Assembly: GCA_965219485.1 (NCBI GenBank)
Contig: OZ244774.1
Location: forward strand, 1,302,001 to 1,366,000
Origin: UBA8337 sp937907245
GTDB lineage: Bacteria > Pseudomonadota > Alphaproteobacteria > RS24
DNA: 64,000 nt
Direction of reading: 5' to 3'
Position 1 is the stretch's first letter. Every line of letters begins with the position of its first letter. Under the pieces are notes generated by a model, which saw nothing but the letters and a program-made list of their open reading frames with translations, did not search any database and was not told the origin of the DNA. This document shows, in pieces, positions 8,598-16,917 of the stretch. A program made the translations under genes and the position numbers.

Positions 8598-10378
8598 TAC
8601 AAAGTCTCCGCAAGTTGTTGAGGAATGGAAATAGGATGGTCGAGCAAAATCTGTGCATAGGCTTTGCCCTGTGGGTCATTGCGCAAAGACGACGTGCCGC
8701 CGCCGCCCAAAGCCGCTTCGATAAGAATATTCATGGCATGACTGCCCGGCAAATAAAACCGCTCTAGCGCGCTGCCTGGTTCCATAAAATGGCCAAAGCG
8801 CGCCCGCAAAGCCGTGTCATCCAGCGCCGCCCATATATACGGCAGATAGGCGGCATCGCGCGCAATCACGCCGATGTTGGCCTTATTGCCTTTATCGCCA
8901 GAGCGCCCCCAAGCCAGTTTCACCAAGGGCACTTCCACAGTGCCAAGCTCGCTTGGCGCGGCAGGCGTTTGTGGGGAGGAAACTAGCTCGCCAGTTTCCA
9001 CCAAAGTCTCGGTGAACGCGTGGGTTTGGCCGTCGATGTCCACGCTAATTTCGACCTTGTTTTTTTCCAGCAAAAACGAAAACAACCGTACCACAGGCGA
9101 CGGTTTGGCCCGCGATCCCGCGAATATCGAAAGCCCCGCAGGTGTGGCCAAGCCCATGCCGCTAATCTCTTTTAACAACGCCCCTGCGCCAGCTTGCATA
9201 TCGTGTTTGGCGGCAATTTTCAGAACCACTTCGCGCGCTTGTGGCGCCTGACTGGCTTGCCCAAATTGGCTATCGTCGCCAATAACTTCGACGCTGGTCT
9301 CGCTAAAGTCTGGCAGATTATGGGCGCGTAAAACCGCGCGCGCGCGGGTAAACGCCGCTTCGGCAAAATGCTTGGCTTTCGCCGCCGCTTCTAGGCCAAC
9401 AAAACTCATCATTGTGCCAGCCCGAAACCCGTCCACATAGGTGGCGCAAACTTTATAATGGCTGGGCGGTTTATGCCCTTTGGCATTGGCCACGCGCACT
9501 TGGTTTTCGCCTGCCGCCTCGATGGTGACTTCGGAAAAATCGCACGTTACGTCGGGCAATAAATAGGCGCGCGGGTCGCCAATTTCATACAGCATTTGCT
9601 CCGACACAGTGCCAATGTTCACCACGCCCGCCGTGCCTTCTGGCTTGGCGCAAATGAACGCGCCCTCGGCGTCAATATCAATGAATGGATAGCCAATATT
9701 GGCGATGTCGCCAGCCAGTTTCCAATCGGTAAAATTACCGCCCGAGGCTTGCGGCCCGCATTCAATAATATGCCCTGCCAAAGACCCGCCCGCCAATTTA
9801 TCGAGGTCGCTCGGCTGCCAATCAAACGCATGAATACACGCCCCCAGGGTCACGGCGCTATCGACGCTGCGTCCGGTAATCACAATATCTGCGCCGCCTG
9901 CCAAAGCCTGTGCCACAGGAAACCCACCAAGGTAGGCGTTCACACTGGCCAAGGAAGCTGTGTCTGGGCAATCGACGCCCGAGAACATATCTTTAAAATC
10001 GCCAAAGCTGTCGCGGGCGTCTAACAAATCATCGCCGCTGATGACGGCGACTTTTAAATCCAACCCCGCCTCGGCAATCAGCGCGCGCGCCGCCGCGCCA
10101 CAACTATGCGGATTGACGCCGCCGGCATTGGTAAGGATTTTTACTTTTGTTTCCGCAATTTCGCGCAAATTAGGTTTTAAAACGCCGGTAATAAAATCGG
10201 TCGCATAGCCGGCTTCTGGGTTTGCTGCGCGCGCGCGGGCCAAGATGGACATGGTAATTTCGGCTAGAAAATCATAGACCAAATAATCCATACCCTCGAC
10301 CGCCAAAAGCTGCGGTGTGGCCATCATGCTTTCGCCCCAATAGCCGCTCGCGCCGCCGATTCTGATTGTCTTACTCAT
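8597..10378 (-). CDS. atuA: AtuA family protein (DUF1446 plus C-terminal domain)
   Basis: 593 residues. The N-terminal ~450 residues are the DUF1446/AtuA domain (IRIGGASGYWGE, KILTNAGGVNPHSCG, AVISGDDLLDARDSF, VITGRSVDSAVTLG). A short C-terminal domain contains VPLVKLAWGRSGDKGNKANIG and AALGGGGTSSLR. AtuA is needed for acyclic terpene use in Pseudomonas, but its reaction is unknown. It is the first gene of the minus-strand operon and is divergent from an acyl-CoA dehydrogenase. The 111-bp divergent spacer carries a palindrome (10433-10446). No TetR-type regulator gene lies beside it. Confidence 0.88.
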   Translation of the reverse strand: MSKTIRIGGASGYWGESMMATPQLLAVEGMDYLVYDFLAEITMSILARARAANPEAGYATDFITGVLKPNLREIAETKVKILTNAGGVNPHSCGAAARALIAEAGLDLKVAVISGDDLLDARDSFGDFKDMFSGVDCPDTASLASVNAYLGGFPVAQALAGGADIVITGRSVDSAVTLGACIHAFDWQPSDLDKLAGGSLAGHIIECGPQASGGNFTDWKLAGDIANIGYPFIDIDAEGAFICAKPEGTAGVVNIGTVSEQMLYEIGDPRAYLLPDVTCDFSEVTIEAAGENQVRVANAKGHKPPSHYKVCATYVDGFRAGTMMSFVGLEAAAKAKHFAEAAFTRARAVLRAHNLPDFSETSVEVIGDDSQFGQASQAPQAREVVLKIAAKHDMQAGAGALLKEISGMGLATPAGLSIFAGSRAKPSPVVRLFSFLLEKNKVEISVDIDGQTHAFTETLVETGELVSSPQTPAAPSELGTVEVPLVKLAWGRSGDKGNKANIGVIARDAAYLPYIWAALDDTALRARFGHFMEPGSALERFYLPGSHAMNILIEAALGGGGTSSLRNDPQGKAYAQILLDHPISIPQQLAETL

Positions 10379-10432
10379 ATGTCCCCCAGCACATTTACAG
10401 CTGCTTCCAGCGCAGATGTTAGCGTGTGCGCT

Positions 10433-10446
10433 TGCTTTGTAAAGCA
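10433..10446. promoter_or_regulatory. Candidate operator palindrome in divergent spacer
   Basis: TGCTTTGTAAAGCA is a dyad with two perfect 6-bp arms around a GT centre. It lies midway between the divergent starts of the AtuA gene (10378) and the acyl-CoA dehydrogenase (10490). A weaker outer pair (CGTGT and ACACG) flanks it. This size and place fit a TetR-type repressor site controlling both directions, as AtuR does in Pseudomonas; the regulator is not in the window. Confidence 0.4.
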
Positions 10447-10489
10447 GAACACGTCACGATGCTGCAATATTTTGAGGAGGCCTTTAGCG

Positions 10490-11632
10490 GTGATAAATCC
10501 ATTTCTAAATGACGAACGCAAAGCGTTCCACGACAGTGTGGCAAAGTTTTTAGAGGCCGAAATTTGGCCCCATGTCGACGATTGGGACGAAGCCGGTGCC
10601 TACCCGCATGAGGTGAATGAGAAAATTTGCCAACTCGGCATCTTCGGCTTCAATATACCAGAACAATATGGCGGCTTAGGCTTTGACGATGCCCATATGC
10701 GCAAGGCCTCGGCGGTTGAAATGGGTCGCTCGTCGGCTGGTGGCGTGATGGCCAGCGTGGGTTCGCGCTCCATCATGTTAAAGCCGCTGACCGAGCTGGC
10801 CAATGACGAAATTAAAAACCGCGTCCTGCCCGAGCTGCTATCTGGCCGCAAAGGTGGTGCCTTGGGCATTACCGAACCCGGCGGCGGCTCCGATGTGGCG
10901 CGAATGAAAACCACGGCACGGCGCGACGGCGACGAATGGGTTTTAAACGGGCAAAAAACCTTCATCACCGGCGGCATGCAGGCCAGCTACTTTGTGGTTG
11001 GCGCGCGCACGGGCGGCGATGGCATGGGCGGCATTTCATTATTCTTCGTCGATGCCGACACCCCCGGTTTTAGCCGCACCCCCATTGAACGCAAAATGGG
11101 CTGGTGGGCGTCCGATACAGCGACGCTTTATTTCGACGAATGCCGCATTCCCGCCAGCCATATTATGGGCGAGGAGAACAAAGGCTTCTTCGCTATTATG
11201 GATAATTTCAACTTCGAACGCTTCATGATGGCCGCACAAATGTGCGGCATGTCGATGCGCTTGTTCGACGAATCTGTGGCCTATGCGAAAGACCGCGAGA
11301 CTTTTGGCGAGGCGCTGATTTCGCATCAAGTTATTCGTCACAAGCTGGCCGATATGTCGGCGCGTATCGACGCGATGGACGCTTATCTAAACCAAGTGGC
11401 CGAGATTATGAACACAGCCGAGCGACCGGTCGCGGAGATTTCGAAATTGAAATTCTATTGCTCCACAAATCTCGAGTGGATTGCCAGTGCCGCCATGCAA
11501 ATTTTTGGCGGCGCGGGCTATTTGCGCGGCAATGCCGTTGAACGAATTTACCGCGAAGTAAAAGTGCAAGCCATCGGCGGTGGTTCGGAAGAAATTATGC
11601 GCGACCTCGCCATGAAACAGATGGGACTGTAG
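10490..11632 (+). CDS. Acyl-CoA dehydrogenase (citronellyl-CoA dehydrogenase-like context)
   Basis: 380 residues from the GTG at 10490, which has GAGGAGG nine bases upstream. An in-frame ATG at 10379 would put 37 unrelated Cys-rich residues in front and abut the divergent start, so I reject it. Motifs are GITEPGGGSDVARMKT, NGQKTFITGG, and C-terminal MQIFGGAGYLRGNAVERIYREV with GGGSEEIM. Glycine replaces the MCAD-type glutamate, while NFERFMMAAQ supplies the alternative helix-G base as in isovaleryl/long-chain enzymes. Being divergent from the AtuA operon it fills the place of AtuD (citronellyl-CoA to geranyl-CoA), but substrate is unproven. Confidence 0.9.
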   Translation: MINPFLNDERKAFHDSVAKFLEAEIWPHVDDWDEAGAYPHEVNEKICQLGIFGFNIPEQYGGLGFDDAHMRKASAVEMGRSSAGGVMASVGSRSIMLKPLTELANDEIKNRVLPELLSGRKGGALGITEPGGGSDVARMKTTARRDGDEWVLNGQKTFITGGMQASYFVVGARTGGDGMGGISLFFVDADTPGFSRTPIERKMGWWASDTATLYFDECRIPASHIMGEENKGFFAIMDNFNFERFMMAAQMCGMSMRLFDESVAYAKDRETFGEALISHQVIRHKLADMSARIDAMDAYLNQVAEIMNTAERPVAEISKLKFYCSTNLEWIASAAMQIFGGAGYLRGNAVERIYREVKVQAIGGGSEEIMRDLAMKQMGL

Positions 11633-11669
11633 TTTTAATCGGGCCAAATGAAAACCAAAGGAGCCGCCT

Positions 11670-13547
11670 GTGGCGCTAGACAAGCAACACTTACAAGACG
11701 CCCTACCGCAAGCCGACTTACGGGTGCTTTTAATGGTTCTCTTCCACCACACGGGAGATGAAAAATGGCTGCAGCCGCCCTATAGTCCGCGCCGCAATGT
11801 GCGCCTAATAGCCGATGAAGACGCGGGCTTAGCGCCCGAGATTCAAAATGAAATTCGCACCGCCGCGCTGGAGGTCCTATCCGACAGCAAAGCGCCCGCG
11901 CTGCCCGACCCAGATGAAGCCACACTCAACCGCATGATGACACATAGTTTGTCAGAGCAAGTTCCGCCCGAATATGCGCCCATGATGCGCGAGCAAATGG
12001 GCTTTCAAGCGCTCGGTAGCACGATTGCCAAACCTCAGACGACGCCCGAAAAACCCATCGTTATTATTGGCGCTGGCTGTGCTGGCATTGCGCTTGGCAA
12101 ACTGCTGAATGACTTGGGATTGGCCTATATTATTTTGGAGAAAAACCAAGGCGTCGGCGGCACTTGGTGGGAAAACACTTACCCCGGCGCGGGCGTCGAT
12201 ACGCCCAATCACGCCTATAGTTTTAGCTTCGGCAAGAGCCACCGCTGGAGCCGCTATTTCTCGCCGCAAAGCGAAATTCAAGATTACCTATCGGGCAAAG
12301 CCGATGAATTTAATGTGCGAGAGAACATCCGCTTTGGCATCGAAGTTTCGCGCATCGACTGGCAAGCCGATAGCCAAAGCTGGCTGGTCTCCTATATGGG
12401 GCCCGAGGGTGAAGGCACTCTCGACGCGCCAATTTTGGTTAGCGCCGTAGGGCAAATCAGTCTTTCCAAAACGCCAGACATACCTGGCTTGAAAGATTTC
12501 AAAGGGCCGCTGTTTCATAGCTCGCAATGGCCGAAAGACCTCGATATTCGCGGCAAGAAAATAGCCATCGTCGGAACTGGTGCCTCGTCGATGCAAATCG
12601 CCCCGAGCATTGCCGACGAAGTTGGCGAGCTGACCATTTTCCAACGCAGCCCGCAATGGGCCCGCCCCATTCCGCGCTACCACGAGACGTTAAGCGAGGG
12701 CGCACAATATCTCCTCGAGCACGTGCCGTTTTATGCCGCTTGGTTTCGTTTCACGATGTTTTGGCGCTATGGCGACGGGCTGTTGCCGCACCTTAAAATA
12801 GACCCTGACTGGCCGCATCCGGAACGCTCGTTGAACCGTATCAACGAAAAGCACCGCGAAGAAATGGCGGATTACATAACCGAAAAGCTAGCCAGTCGCC
12901 CTGAGCTAATCGCCAAGTCGATGCCGAGCTATCCGCCCTATGGCAAACGTATTCTGCTCGACAATGGCTGGTATGACACGCTGCTGAAACCCAATGTAAC
13001 CCTGCACAATGAGGGGGTTTCGAGTTTTACCGATAGCCAAATTACGGGCGATGCAGGCAGTGTTTGCACACCGGATATTGTGGTTATGGCAACTGGTTTT
13101 GAGGTCACAAAAATGGCCTCTCGGTTAAACATCACAGGCCCCAAGGGCACGCTGTCTGAAGTTTGGGATGGCGATGATCCGCAGGCTTATCTGGGCATCT
13201 CGGTGCCTGATTTTCCAAATTTATTTATGATGGCAGGCCCCACCACGGGGCTCGGCCATGGCGGCAGCGGCATGTTCATCGCCGAATGCCACGCCCATTA
13301 CATTGCCAATACCATCGTCACCATGGTCAATGAAGGCATCGACCAAATGGCCGCCACAGCGCAGGCGCAGGACGCTTATATGAGCGACTTTAATAAAGGC
13401 CACGAGAATATGATTTGGATGCACCCAGGCATGACGACTTATTATCGCAACTCAAAGGGGCGCGTCTATTCCGTCATGCCATGGCGATTGGTGGATTATT
13501 GGAACATGACCCGCGAAGTAAAACTGGCCGATTATGAGGTTGGGTAG
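11670..13547 (+). CDS. Flavin-containing Baeyer-Villiger monooxygenase, HAPMO-like
   Basis: 625 residues from a GTG with AAAGGAG upstream. An N-terminal extension of ~125 residues (LLMVLFHHTGDEKW) precedes the FAD Rossmann motif VIIGAGCAGIALG near residue 134. The type I BVMO fingerprint FKGPLFHSSQW at residues 277-287 matches FxGxxxHxxxW exactly. The NADPH Rossmann motif IAIVGTGASSMQ follows near residue 300. The extension and length resemble 4-hydroxyacetophenone monooxygenase rather than cyclohexanone monooxygenase. The enzyme inserts oxygen next to a ketone to give an ester or lactone using NADPH and O2. It is 37 bp after an acyl-CoA dehydrogenase and probably co-transcribed, suggesting ketone or terpenoid catabolism. 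Confidence 0.92.
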   Translation: MALDKQHLQDALPQADLRVLLMVLFHHTGDEKWLQPPYSPRRNVRLIADEDAGLAPEIQNEIRTAALEVLSDSKAPALPDPDEATLNRMMTHSLSEQVPPEYAPMMREQMGFQALGSTIAKPQTTPEKPIVIIGAGCAGIALGKLLNDLGLAYIILEKNQGVGGTWWENTYPGAGVDTPNHAYSFSFGKSHRWSRYFSPQSEIQDYLSGKADEFNVRENIRFGIEVSRIDWQADSQSWLVSYMGPEGEGTLDAPILVSAVGQISLSKTPDIPGLKDFKGPLFHSSQWPKDLDIRGKKIAIVGTGASSMQIAPSIADEVGELTIFQRSPQWARPIPRYHETLSEGAQYLLEHVPFYAAWFRFTMFWRYGDGLLPHLKIDPDWPHPERSLNRINEKHREEMADYITEKLASRPELIAKSMPSYPPYGKRILLDNGWYDTLLKPNVTLHNEGVSSFTDSQITGDAGSVCTPDIVVMATGFEVTKMASRLNITGPKGTLSEVWDGDDPQAYLGISVPDFPNLFMMAGPTTGLGHGGSGMFIAECHAHYIANTIVTMVNEGIDQMAATAQAQDAYMSDFNKGHENMIWMHPGMTTYYRNSKGRVYSVMPWRLVDYWNMTREVKLADYEVG

Positions 13548-13564
13548 TTCGGCTAAATCAGCAC

Positions 13565-15436
13565 TTACCAAGTAGGAATAAACGGTCGCTTGCCTTGGGC
13601 AGCCCCGCCGCGTTTTTTGCCCACGGGCATGGTTTTTAGCGCTCGCAATAAATAGGCGCGTGTATCCTTCGGGTCGATGACCGCATCTATTTCGTGATAC
13701 ATGGCGGCGTTCAGCGCTTTGCCGTTTTCTATCATCGCGCCCAATAATTTGTTGAACAATGCATCGCCATCGGCCGTGCCTTCGCCGCCTGCGGCCGCGA
13801 TTTCTTTCGAATACCCAAGCCGCACGGCGCCTTCTAGTCCCATGGGGCCGAACTCGCCTGTGGGCCATGCCACGCTCATTTGCGGCACATGCAAGCTGCC
13901 CATGCCCATGGCTTGCGCGCCCAAGCCATAGCCTTTGCGCATGACCACCAAGAATACCGGAACCGAAACGCTGGCCCCCGCCACCAATAAAGAAGACGCC
14001 CGGCGCACCGTCGCGAGCTTCTCATGCTCAGGCCCAACCATAAAGCCGGGCGTATCGCAGAACGAGACAATGGGTAACTCAAAGCCATCGCAAAGCTGCA
14101 CAAAACGCGCCGCTTTTTCCGCCGCTTCCGCATCAATCGCCCCGCCCAAATGCGCGGGATTATTGGCAATCAAGCCAAAGGCACGCCCTTCAATGCGCAT
14201 AAACCCCGTGATCATGCCTTTGCCATAGGCGCGGCGCAGCTCCAGAAAACTGCCGGTATCGGCAATTAACTCTAGGGCGGCGCGCATGTCGTAAGCACGC
14301 TTTCTATCTTCGGGAATGAGCTGGCGTAATTTGCGCTGGTCGTCGCATGTGTGCTCGCGGAGGCTACCTTGAAAATAGCCCAACAATTGTTTGGCCATGG
14401 CCGTGGCTTCGACTTCGTTCTCAGCCAGCAAATCAACCACGCCGTTCTCGGTCTGCACATCCATGGGCCCAATGTCTGTGGGCGCCACTTGGCCTAAGCC
14501 ACCGCCCTCAATCATTGCTGGGCCACCCATGCCGATATAGCTCGACTTGGTGGCAATGGTAACATCCGCGCAGCCAAATAAAACCGCATTGCCCGCGAAA
14601 CAATAGCCGTTGTTCACGGCAATGCGCGGCGCCACGCCACTGGCTTTGGCCCATGTGGCGAAAGTCATCACATCCAACCCGCCGCCAGAAATTTTACTGG
14701 CATCCGTATCGCCGGGGCGCCCACCGCCGCCTTCGGTGTAAAACACCATCGGCACTTGCCAGTCTTGCGCGATTTCTAAAACGCGGTCGGTTTTTTTGTG
14801 GTTAAACAGCCCTTGGGTGCCAGCCAACACCGTATAGTCATAGGCCAAAACCGCCGCACGCGCCGTGTCTTCGTCGAATTGATGGCCATTGATAGCGCCA
14901 AAGCCTGCCACCAAACCATCGGCGGGCGTATTGTCGATGAGGTCGTCCAAATCGCGGCGTTGGCGTTGGGCGGCAATGGTCATTTGGCCGTATTCCATAA
15001 AGCTGCCGGCATCGCATAAATCGTCGACGTTCTCGCGGGCCGTTCGATAGCCTTGGTTATGGCGTCGCTGTATTTTTTCGGATCGATTGGCATCTAGCGT
15101 GCGCGCCAAGCGGGCTTCCAGATCAGCTAAATCGGCGCGAATGGCATCTTGGGGTTGCGTCTCTTGTTTGGCAGCGGAGGATGCATCGTTGGCAGCCTCG
15201 GTTGCATGCGCCTCAATGCTTATCAGCCCATCGCGCTCTTCCACCACATCGCCCACGGCTACTTTTACCGCGCTGACTGTTCCCGATACTGGGCTTTGCA
15301 AGCCATGCTGCATTTTCATCGCTTCCAGAACGGCCACTTCTTGTCCGGCGATGACTTCATCGCCCACGGCCACGCCCAGCGCATAGACCACGGCCTGCAT
15401 TGGCGCATTAATTTGACTGATTTTTTTGGCACCCAT
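13565..15436 (-). CDS. BCCP-carboxyltransferase fusion of an acyl-CoA carboxylase
   Basis: 623 residues. A biotinyl domain occupies the N-terminus (VLEAMKMQHGL, target lysine K41, then SPVSGTV). An acidic/Gln-rich linker of about 30 residues (to ~100) leads into a complete carboxyltransferase (AHLGGAIDAEAAEKAARF, PIVSFCDTPGFMVGPEHE, RKGYGLGAQAMGMG). The biotin carrier is usually on the alpha chain or a separate protein, so carriage on the CT chain is uncommon. No free-standing biotin carboxylase is adjacent; the alpha subunit at 4134-6152 already has its own carrier. The partner is therefore unknown. It is followed by carbonic anhydrase upstream on the same strand, a possible bicarbonate source. 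Substrate unknown. Confidence 0.9.
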   Translation of the reverse strand: MGAKKISQINAPMQAVVYALGVAVGDEVIAGQEVAVLEAMKMQHGLQSPVSGTVSAVKVAVGDVVEERDGLISIEAHATEAANDASSAAKQETQPQDAIRADLADLEARLARTLDANRSEKIQRRHNQGYRTARENVDDLCDAGSFMEYGQMTIAAQRQRRDLDDLIDNTPADGLVAGFGAINGHQFDEDTARAAVLAYDYTVLAGTQGLFNHKKTDRVLEIAQDWQVPMVFYTEGGGGRPGDTDASKISGGGLDVMTFATWAKASGVAPRIAVNNGYCFAGNAVLFGCADVTIATKSSYIGMGGPAMIEGGGLGQVAPTDIGPMDVQTENGVVDLLAENEVEATAMAKQLLGYFQGSLREHTCDDQRKLRQLIPEDRKRAYDMRAALELIADTGSFLELRRAYGKGMITGFMRIEGRAFGLIANNPAHLGGAIDAEAAEKAARFVQLCDGFELPIVSFCDTPGFMVGPEHEKLATVRRASSLLVAGASVSVPVFLVVMRKGYGLGAQAMGMGSLHVPQMSVAWPTGEFGPMGLEGAVRLGYSKEIAAAGGEGTADGDALFNKLLGAMIENGKALNAAMYHEIDAVIDPKDTRAYLLRALKTMPVGKKRGGAAQGKRPFIPTW

Positions 15437-15526
15437 TTTGGCCTCTCTTTATATATGTCTGAAAACCTTACGGCCGACTCGTAGGATTAGCAAAATCGAG
15501 CCCCGTCTTTATGTGTTCACGACGCT

Positions 15527-16174
15527 TTATTGGGCTTCAAAAATATCCGTGCCCGAATTGTAAGCGAATAGGTTTCCGCTGCCGATATCGTGCCATAGGC
15601 CATGTAAATTTAACGCACCCGAAGCAACCGCATCTGCCACGAAAGGAAATGACATCAGGTTTTCTAGAGAACCAAGAACCCCCTGCTGACCCATTTCAAC
15701 AACCCGCGATGTTTCCTCTGAGGCCCCCACGCGCTCATAGGCCGGGCGCAACATTTCTAGCCAATGCCCGATAAATTCAAAGTCACTCTGTTCAGCCGCA
15801 ACCCCATGTGTGCACATATCGTAGCAAGCCTGCACGCCGCCGCACTGCGAATGGCCCAAGACAATCATGTGCTTCACTTTCAAGGCTTTCACAGCATATT
15901 CGACCGCAGCCGACGTTCCGTGAAAATCGCTGTTCGGCGCATAAGGCGGAACCAGATTGGCGACGTTGCGATGCAGAAAAAACTCTCCGCTTTGGGTCCC
16001 AAAAATTTCCGTGGCCTGCACCCGACTGTCGCAACATGAAATAACCATGGCACTTGGGTTCTGGCCATTCTCTGCCAAATCTGAGTAGCGGGCGGATTGG
16101 CGTTCAAACCCATCTTTCTTCCAAGACTGATATCCGTCGACCAATTGCACTGGCAAGGGAACGGCGTGTTTCAT
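15527..16174 (-). CDS. Beta-class carbonic anhydrase
   Basis: 215 residues. Zinc ligands are recognisable: the first cysteine in the CxDSR motif (C47, with D49 and R51), and the histidine and cysteine of GHSQCGG near 107-110. The enzyme interconverts CO2 and bicarbonate in the cytoplasm. It lies just upstream of a biotin-dependent carboxyltransferase on the same strand with a 90-bp gap; bicarbonate is the direct substrate of biotin carboxylases, so a functional link is plausible. Family assignment is firm. Confidence 0.95.
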   Translation of the reverse strand: MKHAVPLPVQLVDGYQSWKKDGFERQSARYSDLAENGQNPSAMVISCCDSRVQATEIFGTQSGEFFLHRNVANLVPPYAPNSDFHGTSAAVEYAVKALKVKHMIVLGHSQCGGVQACYDMCTHGVAAEQSDFEFIGHWLEMLRPAYERVGASEETSRVVEMGQQGVLGSLENLMSFPFVADAVASGALNLHGLWHDIGSGNLFAYNSGTDIFEAQ

Positions 16175-16550
16175 GGCAATACTCCTTTGAAGTTAAGTTA
16201 TATTTCGCAACGCAAAAATGAGTTTTAATGCCTTCAACATATCCGAACGCGTGAAGTGAGAGTAGTAAAAATGAACTCGACTTATTTCCTTCCTGCCCGT
16301 GCAGCCGCGTTTCGTTTAGGTTTTTTGTTTTCGATACTATTTTATCGCGCGCGCTTGGCCTTTAGCGGGCGCTGTTTATCTATGGTTTTGCCTCCCAATC
16401 CATGGCGGCGGGATGGGCTATCCTGTCGAACTTTGCGGTCATATGGCGCACCTGAGCGGCGAAGTATCTTTCGCGAAAGGCGGCGCTGCGACGGGAAACG
16501 CCAAGGAAAGCTGCATAAAGCAATGAAGCGCACTGCAACGAAGTGGCCAG
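16175..16550. other. Gene-poor stretch, 376 bp
   Basis: No gene with family support is seen. A plus-strand open frame from about 16256 is Arg-rich and probably not translated. Another plus-strand frame (about 16330-16525, ending KESCIKQ) has somewhat protein-like composition with a hydrophobic start but lacks a good start codon and ribosome site; it could be a gene remnant. The stretch holds the promoter of the carbonic anhydrase gene on the minus strand. Confidence 0.4.
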
Positions 16551-16778
16551 CTAAAACCAGCCCATCACCCGAGCAAACCCGGCGCCGAACAAGGGTAGTT
16601 GCAACCCAAAATTGGTCATTAAGGCTCGGTCTTTGCTTATAATTCCAGCCCCCGTCCACAACACAGAACCGGTGCCGTGAAGGATAATATTCAGCGGATA
16701 TAGGTTTAGGTTGGTTAGCAAAATACCGCTCAATACAAGGCTAGTCCCACACCATTTTAAAATATCTAAACGCGTCAT
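16551..16778 (-). CDS. Small membrane protein, unknown
   Basis: 75 residues from the ATG at 16778, which has GAGGAGTG directly upstream. Earlier in-frame starts lack such a site. Two hydrophobic stretches (TSLVLSGILLTNLNLYP and MTNFGLQLPLFGAGFARV) suggest two membrane segments with a short Gly-rich turn (ILHGTGSVLWTGAG). I do not recognise a named family with certainty. It stands alone between a gene-poor stretch and the divergent MATE transporter. Confidence 0.55.
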   Translation of the reverse strand: MTRLDILKWCGTSLVLSGILLTNLNLYPLNIILHGTGSVLWTGAGIISKDRALMTNFGLQLPLFGAGFARVMGWF

Positions 16779-16917
16779 AGTCACTCCTCTAGCTAGCGCG
16801 CCATTGTCTTGCAGCTCGTAAGGGCTGTAAATAGCCGCGAGGCAAAAATAACTATGGTGTTTCGGCGAAGCACTAGGCATCCTTTGGTATAATCCTTAAT
16901 TTTGAGCGAGCCCCTCT

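Noticed and set aside
10379..10489. N-terminal extension of the acyl-CoA dehydrogenase from the ATG at 10379
   Set aside because: The 37 extra residues are Cys-rich and unlike the family; the GTG at 10490 has GAGGAGG upstream.
16256..16642. Plus-strand 128-residue open frame
   Set aside because: Arg-rich, no ribosome site, overlaps the end of the small membrane-protein gene on the other strand, and no family resemblance.
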